DNA from: Balneola sp.
GTDB lineage: Bacteria > Bacteroidota > Rhodothermia > Balneolales > Balneolaceae
Assembly: GCA_017643645.1 (NCBI GenBank)
Contig: JAEPNB010000001.1
Location: 62,001 to 126,000 of the forward strand
Reading direction: 5' to 3'
Length of the DNA: 64,000 bases
Shown here: piece by piece, positions 8,550 to 17,291 of the stretch
How the letters are laid out: each line of letters starts with the position of its first letter
Numbering within the stretch: position 1 is the first letter of the stretch
Made by a program: the position numbers and the translations under genes
The notes under the pieces: generated by a model
Told to the model about the DNA's origin: nothing
What the model saw: only the letters and a program-made list of their open reading frames with translations
Databases searched by the model: none

Positions 8550-8888
8550 TTACTCCCCAATATGTTTATGATTCCCTCTGCTGTGGCGTTTGCGAAGTAA
8601 TTTAATCACTTTGTGCATAGGAATTTCTTTTTCTGCCAGTAGCAACATTAAGTGAAACATCAGATCTGCAGCTTCGGCAATAGTTTCTCCATCGCCTTCA
8701 TTTTTTGAAGCTATCACAGTTTCGACCGCTTCTTCTCCCACCTTTTGAGCGATCTTATCTAACCCTTTTTTATACATGGAAGTAGTATATGAGCCTTTTG
8801 GCATATCTTCCTTCCGCTCGTATAAAAGTTCTTCTAACTCGATCAAAAACTTATAATCTTTCTTTGTTAACTTTTTAGAAACGCCCAT
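8550..8888 (-). CDS. hisE: Phosphoribosyl-ATP pyrophosphatase (stand-alone HisE)
   Basis: This 112-residue protein catalyses the second step of histidine synthesis, removing pyrophosphate from phosphoribosyl-ATP. The all-alpha NTP-pyrophosphohydrolase fold is recognisable from the helix KKGLDKIAQKVGEEAVETVI, with the metal-binding EE(A)VE, and the following EAADLMFHLMLLL. It is a stand-alone HisE rather than a HisIE fusion. It is separated from hisF by 6 kb, so the his genes are not in one operon here. The C-terminal tail is unusually basic (LRKRHSRGNHKHIGE). Confidence 0.9.
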   Translation of the reverse strand: MGVSKKLTKKDYKFLIELEELLYERKEDMPKGSYTTSMYKKGLDKIAQKVGEEAVETVIASKNEGDGETIAEAADLMFHLMLLLAEKEIPMHKVIKLLRKRHSRGNHKHIGE

Positions 8889-9066
8889 TTAGTAATCTTA
8901 TACATTTTAATTTTCTGAAGCAAAGGTCTGCATTTTACAAACGCCAATCAAAGTTTCGAAAAAATTTAATATTAGCTTATTTAGAAAGTTCAATTCCTCT
9001 GAAAAAGTTCAAAATTGTTGTAAGAAATAAATTAACCCGGGGTACTAACTATCGGGATACCCTTTT

Positions 9067-9579
9067 ATGAGAAACAAAACACAATTAGACATATTTGATC
9101 GTTGGATCACAGAATTTAAGCCCCTTCTTTTTAAAGTGGTACGTGCCTATGCATCTACATATGAGGATCAAAATGATCTGTTTCAAGAGGTTTCAATTCA
9201 GATATGGCGATCTATTCCAAATTTTAAAGAAAGATCAAAAGTAAGTACCTGGCTTTATCGTATTGCACTAAATGTGGCATTGAACTGGACCAGAAACAAC
9301 AGAAAGCATACAGATGGAAAGCAGAATATTGAAACGGTGAAACATATTCTGGAACAAGTAAATGAGCCTGTCGATGAACGATTAGATTGGTTGTACAAAG
9401 AGATAGAAAAACTGGATAAAGTTGATCGCTCTATTACCCTGCTTATGTTAGACGGTTTCAGTTATAAAGAAATGGCAGAAATACTTGGGATCTCAGAAAG
9501 TAATATCGGTGTAAAGATTCATAGGATCAAAAAACACCTGACTAAACAATCAGAAATAGAGGAACACCATGCAATTTAA
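9067..9579 (+). CDS. ECF-type RNA polymerase sigma factor
   Basis: A 170-residue sigma-70 family protein with only regions 2 and 4. Region 2 covers about residues 15-85 (EDQNDLFQEVSIQIWRSIPN, then KVSTWLYRIALNVALNW) and region 4 about 115-165 (LLMLDGFSYKEMAEILGISE, then NIGVKIHRIKKHL). It should direct RNA polymerase to a small extracytoplasmic-response regulon. Its last 11 bases overlap the start of the next gene, a four-helix membrane protein that probably controls its activity. The 178-base region ahead holds an imperfect CCCG-N13-CGGG dyad at 9036-9056. Confidence 0.9.
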   Translation: MRNKTQLDIFDRWITEFKPLLFKVVRAYASTYEDQNDLFQEVSIQIWRSIPNFKERSKVSTWLYRIALNVALNWTRNNRKHTDGKQNIETVKHILEQVNEPVDERLDWLYKEIEKLDKVDRSITLLMLDGFSYKEMAEILGISESNIGVKIHRIKKHLTKQSEIEEHHAI

Positions 9580-10147
9580 TGACCTTCAAAAAATATGGGA
9601 CTCTCAAAACAGCAAACCTATGTATGTGATAAGGGAAGAAGTTCTTCATCAAAAAGTTCTCGCAAAAGCCCGAAAGGCCGGTCGAACTGCAAATACTACG
9701 GAATGGATATTAATTTTAACCGGATTAACAGCTGCCGGAATACTTGTTTATTTCGACTTTATAAAAGATGAAGGCAATACCTTTTCATTTATTTCTGTGG
9801 TTCTTTTCTCATTAATTACTGTATATGCAATAATCAACAGGTTCCTTAGAAAGAATAAAACAGAAAGTTTTGAACGAACAATTCTCGGTGATCTAGAACA
9901 TGCCTTATCTATTTCTGAATACCAGGTTAGTTTGTCTAAAGGTATGTTATACGGATTTTGGCCGGCTGTTTTTTTTATATCACTTCTCAGCCTGATTATG
10001 AGTGATAAACCTATATGGTACTCTATAATATTCGGACTACTTTTTTTAGGAGTAAGCTTTTTATCCCGATGGGAACATAGATGCTACGTTCGTAGAAGAA
10101 ATGAGCTTGCTACTCTAAAAATGAAATTAACTGAAGAGCCCCTTTAA
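9569..10147 (+). CDS. Four-helix membrane protein, putative regulator of the ECF sigma factor
   Basis: This 192-residue protein starts inside the sigma-factor gene (11-base overlap), which implies translational coupling. An N-terminal cytoplasmic segment of about 40 residues begins MQFNDLQKIWDSQ, followed by four predicted membrane segments near residues 46-64, 71-92, 125-144 and 148-166, and a basic cytoplasmic tail. I see none of the zinc-binding HxxxCxxC motif of ZAS anti-sigma factors. Position and topology suggest an anti-sigma or sensory partner; this is inference, since the family is uncharacterised as far as I know. Confidence 0.65.
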   Translation: MQFNDLQKIWDSQNSKPMYVIREEVLHQKVLAKARKAGRTANTTEWILILTGLTAAGILVYFDFIKDEGNTFSFISVVLFSLITVYAIINRFLRKNKTESFERTILGDLEHALSISEYQVSLSKGMLYGFWPAVFFISLLSLIMSDKPIWYSIIFGLLFLGVSFLSRWEHRCYVRRRNELATLKMKLTEEPL

Positions 10148-10156
10148 ACAATCGAT

Positions 10157-13100
10157 CTAATTAGCAGGTTCTGTTTTTGATACAGGATGCTTTTCGACCA
10201 TTGAATGAGGTATAAATTTGCTAAAATTACCCGATACTTTTTCCCAATCTGATAATATATATCCTGCTTTGGAAGAATTAGTTTCTTCGAAATAATCTTC
10301 TATTATTTTTCTAAGCTTCTCATTATCTGATTTAGATATTTCAGCTTTTACTATATACTCGGTATTGACCCGGGTTTTAGGATCTTCATAAAGAAATAAT
10401 TCACCTCCGGTCATCCCCGCTCCTACATTATCTGAAGTATGTCCAAGAATAACAACTTTACCATTTGTCATATATTCACAGGCATGCAACCCTGTGCCTT
10501 CTACAACAGCTGTAGCTCCACTATTTCGAACTGCAAACCTATCACCGGCCTGCCCATATACATAGAATTTTCCATTAGTAGCTCCATACAATGCACAATT
10601 CCCTATTATTGCGTTGTCTTCCGGTTTATACTTTACATTTTCAGGAGGTACAATTACCGTTTTTCCACCACTCATTGACTTACAAACTGAATCGTTAGCT
10701 TCACCAATTAATCGAATGTTGACTCGATCGGTTTGAAATACACCAAAACTCTGTCCTGCACTTCCTCTGAAGACTAAATTGATCACTTTGTTATATGGTG
10801 ATTCTGCAGAGTCTGTTTCTTTTATGGATGCCAATCTGCTTTTACTTTCTTTATCTGCCAAAAGCCCGAAAAGTGTAGCTAAAGCAGAACGATCTGTATT
10901 AAAAATCTTGTATTCAGCATCAATAGATTCATTCTTGTTTATTTTCTCTTTCAGCTCATGAATGATCTTAGTATTAAACGGACTTACTGAATCTGATAAT
11001 GATCTCAGGCTCCCTGTTTTACTATACTTCGGAGCGGAGGAAAAGAAACTTAGATCTAATCCCAACTTATTAATGAGTGGTTGGTGCTTATCATCAATTG
11101 ACAATAAACTGGTATCTCCCATAATCTCCTGAAGAGATTCCTTTCCGATATTTGCCAGCTCTCTTCGTACATCTTCTGCTAAATAGGTTAGCGTATCTAC
11201 AATATGATCTTTATTTCCTTTGTATTTAGCTTTGAATTTGGGATCATGGGTTGCAATTCCTGTCGGACAAGTGTTTTTTTCGCAAATTCTCGCCATTACA
11301 CAACCCTCTGCAATCAAAAGTAACTTACCGAAATCAAATTCTTCTGCTCCAAGAATAGAAGCTAAAATAATATCCTTTCCGCTTGAGAGTCCGCCATCAG
11401 TTCTTAAGATCACATGATCTCTCAAGTCATTCTCTATCAATGATTGATGAACTTCCAGTAAACCTATTTCCCAAGGCAGGCCTGCATGTTTCATCGAGCT
11501 TAGTGAAGCCGCTCCCGTTCCTCCTTCCCCACCGGAAACTTGTATAATGTCAGCTCCTGCTTTTGCTACTCCAACTGCTATAGTTCCGATATTGACTCCT
11601 GAAACTAATTTAACGCTCACTTTTCCCTCAGGATGCAGTTGCTTTAGATCGTGAATTAATTGCTTCAGGTCTTCTATGCTGTAAATATCATGCAAAGGCG
11701 GAGGAGAGATCAAATCAAAACCTGGATTTGCATAACGGGCTCTGGCTATATCTTCGTTTACCTTTAAGCCCATAAGCTGACCTCCCTCACCCGGTTTAGC
11801 TCCCTGACATACTTTTATCTGGATCTCTTCTCCTGAAACCAAATACTCTGCAGTAACACCAAACCTTCCTGAAGCAATTTGTTTTACTGAAGCGGAAACT
11901 CCTTCTTTGAAATAATACGGGTTTTCTCCTCCTTCACCACTGTTACAACGCCCGCCTATTTCTTTCATAGCGAGGAATATGTCTCTCTGAGCTTCAGCAC
12001 TTATTGCTCCAAAAGACATCGCACCCGACCCGAACTTATTCAGGATATGAGAAACCGGATGTACTTTATCCAGCGGTAACTTTTGGGAAGAATAATTAGG
12101 CTTAAAAAGATGTCTTAATGCAACAGGTTCATCATTTAGTCCAAGTTTAAGATATTCATCAAATAATGACATATCCGTTAGATCGAGCTTTTTATCCCGA
12201 ACTAATTCGTGAATAATTTTAGATCGTGAATTGGTCATTGAATGCTTCTCACCCATTTTACCACGCGCATGCTCTTTATATTGATAGCTCTTGATGGGTT
12301 TATATCTTTCCTGTTCTTTTGATAATCTATCCTCTGTTCTTGCCAACACTCTTTCAGCAATCTGATTGATTTCCAGTCCACCAATCGGGCTTTGAACCTG
12401 AGGGAAATACTCATTTACAACTTTAGGCCCCAATCCTAATATCGAATACAGTTTTGCACTTTGATAGCTTCTTACAACCGAAATCCCTGACTTAGCCATT
12501 ATTTTCAGCAAACCTGTATCAAAAGCCTTAAGCAGATTTCTTTCCTTAGTATCTGAGTCCAGATCTTTGAGAGAACGATGATCGGCGTTCCTTGCAACGT
12601 CCAAAGCTAAATAAGGACATACTGCCTGAGCTCCGAAACCAATTAAAGCAGAAGCATGATGTGTACTTTTCACTTCTCCTGTGTCTATTACCACCGACGC
12701 ATTCAATTTCAGACCTTCGTCATTAAGAGCATTAACAACTCTCCGTAAAGTTAATAGTGAAGGGATAGCCGGATTATCATAATCTGATTTTCTGTCACTC
12801 AAAATTATAATAGAATAGCCACTTCTTACTGCTCTTATTGCTTCTTTTCCAATGGCATTAAGTCTGGATTTAAAACCAACCGATCCATGACTTCTTTTGA
12901 AGGTTGTTTCGATTTCGAATGGAACAACACGATCTGATGGAGCATATTTAATGATCAAATCTCTTAAAAATTCCATCTGTGCTAAACTCAAGAAAGGACT
13001 CTTTAATTCGTATGCAGGCGCTGCAGGGATAAGTTCTTTCGGCTCAAAAATATTAGGCTTTTTTCCTAAGTGAACTGTCAGATCGGTTACAATCTTTTCT

Positions 13101-14581
13101 CTTATATAATCCAGAGGAGGATTAGTTACCTGTGAAAAATTTTGGTAAAAAAAATCAAAAAAGGATCTTGGTTCAGTGGACAGAACCGCCAAACGAGCTG
13201 TATCTCCCATCGATCCGATTGGCTCTTTACCCGTTTCAGCCATTGGATATATTACTTTAGAAAGCTCTTCATCGGTATAACTAAAAGTAGCTAATTTTTC
13301 GTCGTATCGTACTCCAATATCATGAACGGTTTTGGGAATAGGTTTTAATCGGGAATCAAAACTAGCATCATGGTTCTCTTTCGAATGGCTTGGATCTCTG
13401 AATAACACATCGCCGGATCTAAGATCCACGGTAACTCCTCTTCCTGCATAGAGAGTTCCCTTACCCTCTATTTCATCTTCTTTGATATGAAAGGTTCCCG
13501 CTTCTGATGAAAGATAAAAGTGATCTTTAGTACGTACCCATCTGCATGGACGAAAACCATTTCTGTCAAGCCGTGCCCCGATAGTATAACCGTTCGCATA
13601 TGTAATAAAAGCAGGACCATCCCATGGTTCCATAGCTCTGCTCCAAAATGTATAAAACTGATTGGCTTCTGTAGCAGGAGGCATCATTATTGCCAAAATA
13701 TCTTCTACATTAGGAATACTGCTACGATATCGCAAAGCCTCCACCATTTCGTTTAAGCTACCGGAATCACTAATATTGGATCGTGTAAGTATTTCATTTC
13801 GCTCTGCGCCAATCATTTTTTCTCTTGATTTAGCCCATGATCGGTTACCGGCTATTGTATTGATCTCTCCATTATGCCCTATAAGTCTTAGTGGCTGAAT
13901 TTTGTCCCAAGATGTTTTCGTATTTGTACTAAACCTCCTGTGGAAAAGACAAAAACGTGTTTTAAATTTTTCGTTTTTCAGATCCGGATAGAACTCGTCT
14001 AATGCTTCCGCCTTTGTTAATGCTTTATAGACGATCGTTTGAGCTGATAGCGACGCAAAATGTAAGCTCTGAATTAACGAATCAGCTGAAAGTTTTGACC
14101 TGGTTAATTGTTTTGCATTGTACAACCTTTTATCAAACGAAAAATTGGTTTTACTTCTTTCAGGTCGCTTTATAATTGCCTGCTTAATTACCGGTACATT
14201 AGCTGAAGCGTCCATACCCAATACAGAATGATTTACAGGAACATCTCTGTAATTCAAAATATCCAATCCAAAAAAGCTGAATGTATTTTCAAAAATATGT
14301 AGTGCTTTTCTGTGTTTATCCTGATCGTTTGTCAAAAATAATGTTGCAACGGCTATTGTATCTTTTTCATAACCAAGCATATCAAAAGGAATATCGGTCA
14401 TTATCCCGGCTCCGTCACCGGTAATTCCATCCGCTGAACAAGCTCCCCGATGTTCCACGCATCTTAATGCATGCAAACCTTCTGTTAAATGAAGATGTGA
14501 ATACTCTTTCTTTCTACTTGTGATAAAACCTACGCCACAAGCCGAATGCTCTTCAGAACAGTAATTAAATTTATTAGACAT
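10157..14581 (-). CDS. gltB: Glutamate synthase large subunit
   Basis: The protein has about 1474 residues from the ATG at 14581, my preferred start; the frame extends to 14644 but that adds a cysteine-rich stretch unlike the family. GltB makes two glutamates from glutamine and 2-oxoglutarate. The class II amidotransferase domain begins at the catalytic cysteine in SACGVGFIT (Cys15), which would be exposed by propeptide cleavage. The FMN/synthase domain carries SGEGGENPYYF and the 3Fe-4S cluster motif CVMARICEKNTCPTG (about residues 1090-1110). The C-terminal GxGxG beta-helix domain includes NIRLIGEANDSVCKSMSGG. The small subunit gltD is not adjacent. A candidate operator lies 185 bases upstream. 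Confidence 0.96.
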   Translation of the reverse strand: MSNKFNYCSEEHSACGVGFITSRKKEYSHLHLTEGLHALRCVEHRGACSADGITGDGAGIMTDIPFDMLGYEKDTIAVATLFLTNDQDKHRKALHIFENTFSFFGLDILNYRDVPVNHSVLGMDASANVPVIKQAIIKRPERSKTNFSFDKRLYNAKQLTRSKLSADSLIQSLHFASLSAQTIVYKALTKAEALDEFYPDLKNEKFKTRFCLFHRRFSTNTKTSWDKIQPLRLIGHNGEINTIAGNRSWAKSREKMIGAERNEILTRSNISDSGSLNEMVEALRYRSSIPNVEDILAIMMPPATEANQFYTFWSRAMEPWDGPAFITYANGYTIGARLDRNGFRPCRWVRTKDHFYLSSEAGTFHIKEDEIEGKGTLYAGRGVTVDLRSGDVLFRDPSHSKENHDASFDSRLKPIPKTVHDIGVRYDEKLATFSYTDEELSKVIYPMAETGKEPIGSMGDTARLAVLSTEPRSFFDFFYQNFSQVTNPPLDYIREKIVTDLTVHLGKKPNIFEPKELIPAAPAYELKSPFLSLAQMEFLRDLIIKYAPSDRVVPFEIETTFKRSHGSVGFKSRLNAIGKEAIRAVRSGYSIIILSDRKSDYDNPAIPSLLTLRRVVNALNDEGLKLNASVVIDTGEVKSTHHASALIGFGAQAVCPYLALDVARNADHRSLKDLDSDTKERNLLKAFDTGLLKIMAKSGISVVRSYQSAKLYSILGLGPKVVNEYFPQVQSPIGGLEINQIAERVLARTEDRLSKEQERYKPIKSYQYKEHARGKMGEKHSMTNSRSKIIHELVRDKKLDLTDMSLFDEYLKLGLNDEPVALRHLFKPNYSSQKLPLDKVHPVSHILNKFGSGAMSFGAISAEAQRDIFLAMKEIGGRCNSGEGGENPYYFKEGVSASVKQIASGRFGVTAEYLVSGEEIQIKVCQGAKPGEGGQLMGLKVNEDIARARYANPGFDLISPPPLHDIYSIEDLKQLIHDLKQLHPEGKVSVKLVSGVNIGTIAVGVAKAGADIIQVSGGEGGTGAASLSSMKHAGLPWEIGLLEVHQSLIENDLRDHVILRTDGGLSSGKDIILASILGAEEFDFGKLLLIAEGCVMARICEKNTCPTGIATHDPKFKAKYKGNKDHIVDTLTYLAEDVRRELANIGKESLQEIMGDTSLLSIDDKHQPLINKLGLDLSFFSSAPKYSKTGSLRSLSDSVSPFNTKIIHELKEKINKNESIDAEYKIFNTDRSALATLFGLLADKESKSRLASIKETDSAESPYNKVINLVFRGSAGQSFGVFQTDRVNIRLIGEANDSVCKSMSGGKTVIVPPENVKYKPEDNAIIGNCALYGATNGKFYVYGQAGDRFAVRNSGATAVVEGTGLHACEYMTNGKVVILGHTSDNVGAGMTGGELFLYEDPKTRVNTEYIVKAEISKSDNEKLRKIIEDYFEETNSSKAGYILSDWEKVSGNFSKFIPHSMVEKHPVSKTEPAN

Positions 14582-14763
14582 TTTACAAATAGCACTAATT
14601 GTTTTTAAGAATGGACAACCACAAAAAAGACGATTTTTTTGCACTATTTCAAATATTCCGAAAATGAAGAGACAGAGCGTCTACTTAAAAAATTAGGCTA
14701 ATAGAGCATTAGAAAGCTTTTTTATCATAAATTAACAGCTGTCTATTTTGCTCAGTATTTTAG

Positions 14764-14775
14764 AAAAGCGCTTCC
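14764..14775. promoter_or_regulatory. Putative LacI-family-type operator ahead of gltB
   Basis: The sequence AAAAGCGCTTCC contains the perfect 8-base palindrome AAGCGCTT. It lies in the 267-base region between hisF and the gltB start. The same 12-mer, allowing C or A at position 11, occurs ahead of citrate synthase and pckA. A palindrome centred on CG is the usual core of LacI/GalR-family operators. Confidence 0.5.
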
Positions 14776-14848
14776 GTTGATTTATACGCAATTAATTTAA
14801 TTAGGCAAATAAATAATTATGCGTAATAAAATAAATTTTAAATTATTT

Positions 14849-15607
14849 TTAACTCGGCCTGATTGGTATACCTTCAGCCCCTAAAGCTCTCTTTAGTTCT
14901 GAAATTTCTATCTCTTTAAAGTGAAAGATGCTTGCTGCGAGAACAGCATCCACATTAGAAATTTTGACAGCATCGATACAGTGCTGAATAGTTCCGGCTC
15001 CTCCGCTAGCTATTACCGGGATGCTAACACGTTTATTAACTTGTGATAATAGTTCCAGATCGAACCCATTTTTAGTGCCGTCCCTGTCCATACTTGTAAG
15101 CAGAATTTCGCCAGCGCCTCTTTCTTCCACTTCTTTCATCCACTTCAGGGCATCTTTTCCGGTGTTCTCCGTTCCGCCTTTTATAAAAACATCCCAATGC
15201 TCGTCTACCTTCTTTGCATCAACCGCAGCTACTATAGCTTGAGCTCCAAAAGCTTCTGAAGCTCTGTTTATCAATTCAGGATCTTTAACTATACTACTAT
15301 TCAGAGATACTTTATCAGCTCCTGCTTTTAGTAGTTCTTCAATTTCTTCTACTGATTTTATTCCACCACCAACAGTAAACGGAATATTGATCTCGGTCGA
15401 AATTCTCTTTACTAATTCTATCAGAGTTTTTCTTTTTTCCAAGGTCGCTGTAATATCCAGAAAAACCAGTTCATCAGCTCCTTCATCAGAATATCTTCGG
15501 GCTAACTCAACAGGATCACCTGCATCCCTCAACCCTTCGAAATTTACTCCTTTAACCGTTCTGCCTTCTTTTATATCCAGACAAGGGATAATCCTTTTTG
15601 TTAACAT
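14849..15607 (-). CDS. hisF: Imidazole glycerol phosphate synthase cyclase subunit
   Basis: This 252-residue TIM barrel converts PRFAR and ammonia (delivered by HisH) to imidazole glycerol phosphate and AICAR. Family signatures are the N-terminal catalytic aspartate in [16 protein letters not shown] (Asp11), the phosphate-binding segments [12 protein letters not shown] and [12 protein letters not shown], and the second catalytic aspartate region [10 protein letters not shown]. HisH is not next to it, so the his pathway is dispersed in this genome. The AICAR product feeds purine synthesis, whose genes (purD, purK, purE) also lie in the window. Confidence 0.95.
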   Translation of the reverse strand: MLTKRIIPCLDIKEGRTVKGVNFEGLRDAGDPVELARRYSDEGADELVFLDITATLEKRKTLIELVKRISTEINIPFTVGGGIKSVEEIEELLKAGADKVSLNSSIVKDPELINRASEAFGAQAIVAAVDAKKVDEHWDVFIKGGTENTGKDALKWMKEVEERGAGEILLTSMDRDGTKNGFDLELLSQVNKRVSIPVIASGGAGTIQHCIDAVKISNVDAVLAASIFHFKEIEISELKRALGAEGIPIRPS

Positions 15608-15688
15608 GCTTTAAGTTAAGGTTTCTTTTTTTATGAGGGAACTTGTATTCACATTTTTTAAGTTATCTGAAGAAATTAAATTATATCT

Positions 15689-16420
15689 ATGGACAGCACC
15701 TCTATTTATTCCGAAAACTTTGAAGTAAGAGCAAGTGAAGTTGACACGAATGGTAAGATCACTCTTTCCTCCGTTTGCAGCCTATTTCAGGAAGTAGCCG
15801 GAAATCATGCGCTGCTACTTAATTTTGATATCACTGATCTTCATAAACAGGATTTAACCTGGGTACTTCACCGAATGGACATCAAGATAAATCGTTTTCC
15901 AAAGTGGAGGGAGTCCATCACAATTGAAACCTGGCCTGCTGCCGGTGATGCATTGAGAGCATACAGAAACTATAGAATTCTGGATGAAGAAAACAATGAG
16001 CTTGTTGTTTGTTTAAGCTATTGGATGATGATCAGTATGAAAACAAGACGTCCTGTTCGTATGACAGAAGATATTTTAAAGACCAGATTATCTGACAGAG
16101 ATAATGTACTTACTGTTCGTTCAGATAAAATTCCGAAAATTGAAGAACATGAGTCTCAAAAAGAAATCCCTGTACGTCGTTCCGATCTGGATATGAATCA
16201 GCATGTAAATAATTCCCGATATTTAGAATGGATGATTGAGCCTTTAAATGAAGGTCAAATTTCCAGAGTAAATGCTGTTGACATACTTTTTTTGCGTGAA
16301 GCTCTGTACGGAGATAACATTCGTTCTCAGGTAAAAACCTCTGAACACGAATCGACATTACATCAGCTAAAAAACCAGAATGATGAGATTATAGCTCAAG
16401 CCAGATTCTCTCACTCGTAG
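15689..16420 (+). CDS. Acyl-ACP thioesterase
   Basis: This 243-residue protein consists of two hot-dog domains of the FatA/FatB-like bacterial acyl-ACP thioesterase family. The first domain begins SENFEVRASEVDTNGKITLS and contains the helix CSLFQEVAGNHA and the strand WVLHRMDIKINRFP. The second contains RRSDLDMNQHVNNSRYLEW, the block holding the family's conserved Asp/Asn-His residues. It releases free fatty acids from acyl carrier protein in the cytoplasm. Substrate chain length cannot be judged. It stands alone, divergent from hisF. Confidence 0.88.
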   Translation: MDSTSIYSENFEVRASEVDTNGKITLSSVCSLFQEVAGNHALLLNFDITDLHKQDLTWVLHRMDIKINRFPKWRESITIETWPAAGDALRAYRNYRILDEENNELVVCLSYWMMISMKTRRPVRMTEDILKTRLSDRDNVLTVRSDKIPKIEEHESQKEIPVRRSDLDMNQHVNNSRYLEWMIEPLNEGQISRVNAVDILFLREALYGDNIRSQVKTSEHESTLHQLKNQNDEIIAQARFSHS

Positions 16421-16427
16421 AAAGATC

Positions 16428-17252
16428 TTAAACAGCGTCCCAGTCAGGGGCAAAATCCGGAGTTACAATTCGTTGATCTTTTGGCAGTTCATCAATGGCA
16501 TAAAAATCATCGTCTTCCAGAACAAAATCATAGATATCCATATTCTCTTCTAAATGTGCTCTGTTCGATGCTTTCGGAATAACAACAACCTGCTCCTGTT
16601 CAATTAACCACCGTAAGGCAATTTGAGCCGGGGATTTACCATACTTTGCAGCCAATTCTTTTATCAATGGATCTTCCAGTACTTTTCCCTGTCCTAACGG
16701 GCTGTATGCTGTAACCATAAGGTCATTTTCAGCAGCATAATCCAGCAGATCGAACTGCCCTAAATGGGCATGGTATTCTACTTGATTACAGAAGATAGGA
16801 GCTGCCAATTCATCATTTACTTCTTTCAGGTGCTTCATTGGGAAATTACTCACACCGATATTTAATGCTTTTCCCTGATCTCTAATGGAAAGCATTGCCT
16901 CGATAGTTTGTTCAATATCCACATCCGGATTTGGCCAATGAATCAGTAATAAATCTAAATATGGGACATCCAGCTCTTGTAGAGATCGTTCTGTAGATTT
17001 AATAACATCATCGGCTTCCATGTTTAGCAAAGAAATTTTTGTAGTCAGGAAGAGCTCTTCTCTTGGTATGTGAGCATGTTTTATAGCTTCCCCTATCTCT
17101 CTTTCATTTTTATATTCCTGAGCTGTATCAATATGGCGGTAGCCAAGGTTGAGTGCTAGTTTTACAATTTGTTCACACTCTTTCCCGATTAATTTAAAAG
17201 TGCCAAGTCCGATTTCGGGTACATCGATTCCTTGAATATTCTTTGTTACCAT
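16428..17252 (-). CDS. Aldo/keto reductase
   Basis: A 274-residue TIM-barrel NADPH-dependent oxidoreductase of the AKR5 type (2,5-diketo-gluconate reductase-like). The full catalytic tetrad is visible: Asp42 and Tyr47 in DTAQEYKNE, Lys72 in TTKISLL and His105 in LLLIHWPNP. The cofactor-binding end has the usual VVIPKASNRAHLEENMDI pattern. Members reduce a range of aldehydes and ketones, and the physiological substrate is unknown. It follows the large secreted-protein gene by 39 bases. Confidence 0.92.
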   Translation of the reverse strand: MVTKNIQGIDVPEIGLGTFKLIGKECEQIVKLALNLGYRHIDTAQEYKNEREIGEAIKHAHIPREELFLTTKISLLNMEADDVIKSTERSLQELDVPYLDLLLIHWPNPDVDIEQTIEAMLSIRDQGKALNIGVSNFPMKHLKEVNDELAAPIFCNQVEYHAHLGQFDLLDYAAENDLMVTAYSPLGQGKVLEDPLIKELAAKYGKSPAQIALRWLIEQEQVVVIPKASNRAHLEENMDIYDFVLEDDDFYAIDELPKDQRIVTPDFAPDWDAV

Positions 17253-17291
17253 TTTATGATGGAAGTATTCTTTTTAAGATTTTAGTTATTG

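Noticed and set aside
9036-9056. CCCG-N13-CGGG dyad ahead of the ECF sigma gene as a definite operator
   Set aside because: The arms are only four bases, so it is kept as a comment under the sigma gene rather than a feature.
14582-14644. N-terminal extension of gltB to the in-frame start at 14644
   Set aside because: The additional 21 residues are cysteine-rich and have no family counterpart. The ATG at 14581 gives a normal short propeptide before the catalytic cysteine.
14611-14702. Possible small plus-strand ORF starting MDNHKKDDFF, whose +1 frame continues into NEETERLLKKLG
   Set aside because: It would need a one-base change in a run of seven T bases. It overlaps the gltB leader and I see no other support, so I regard it as chance.
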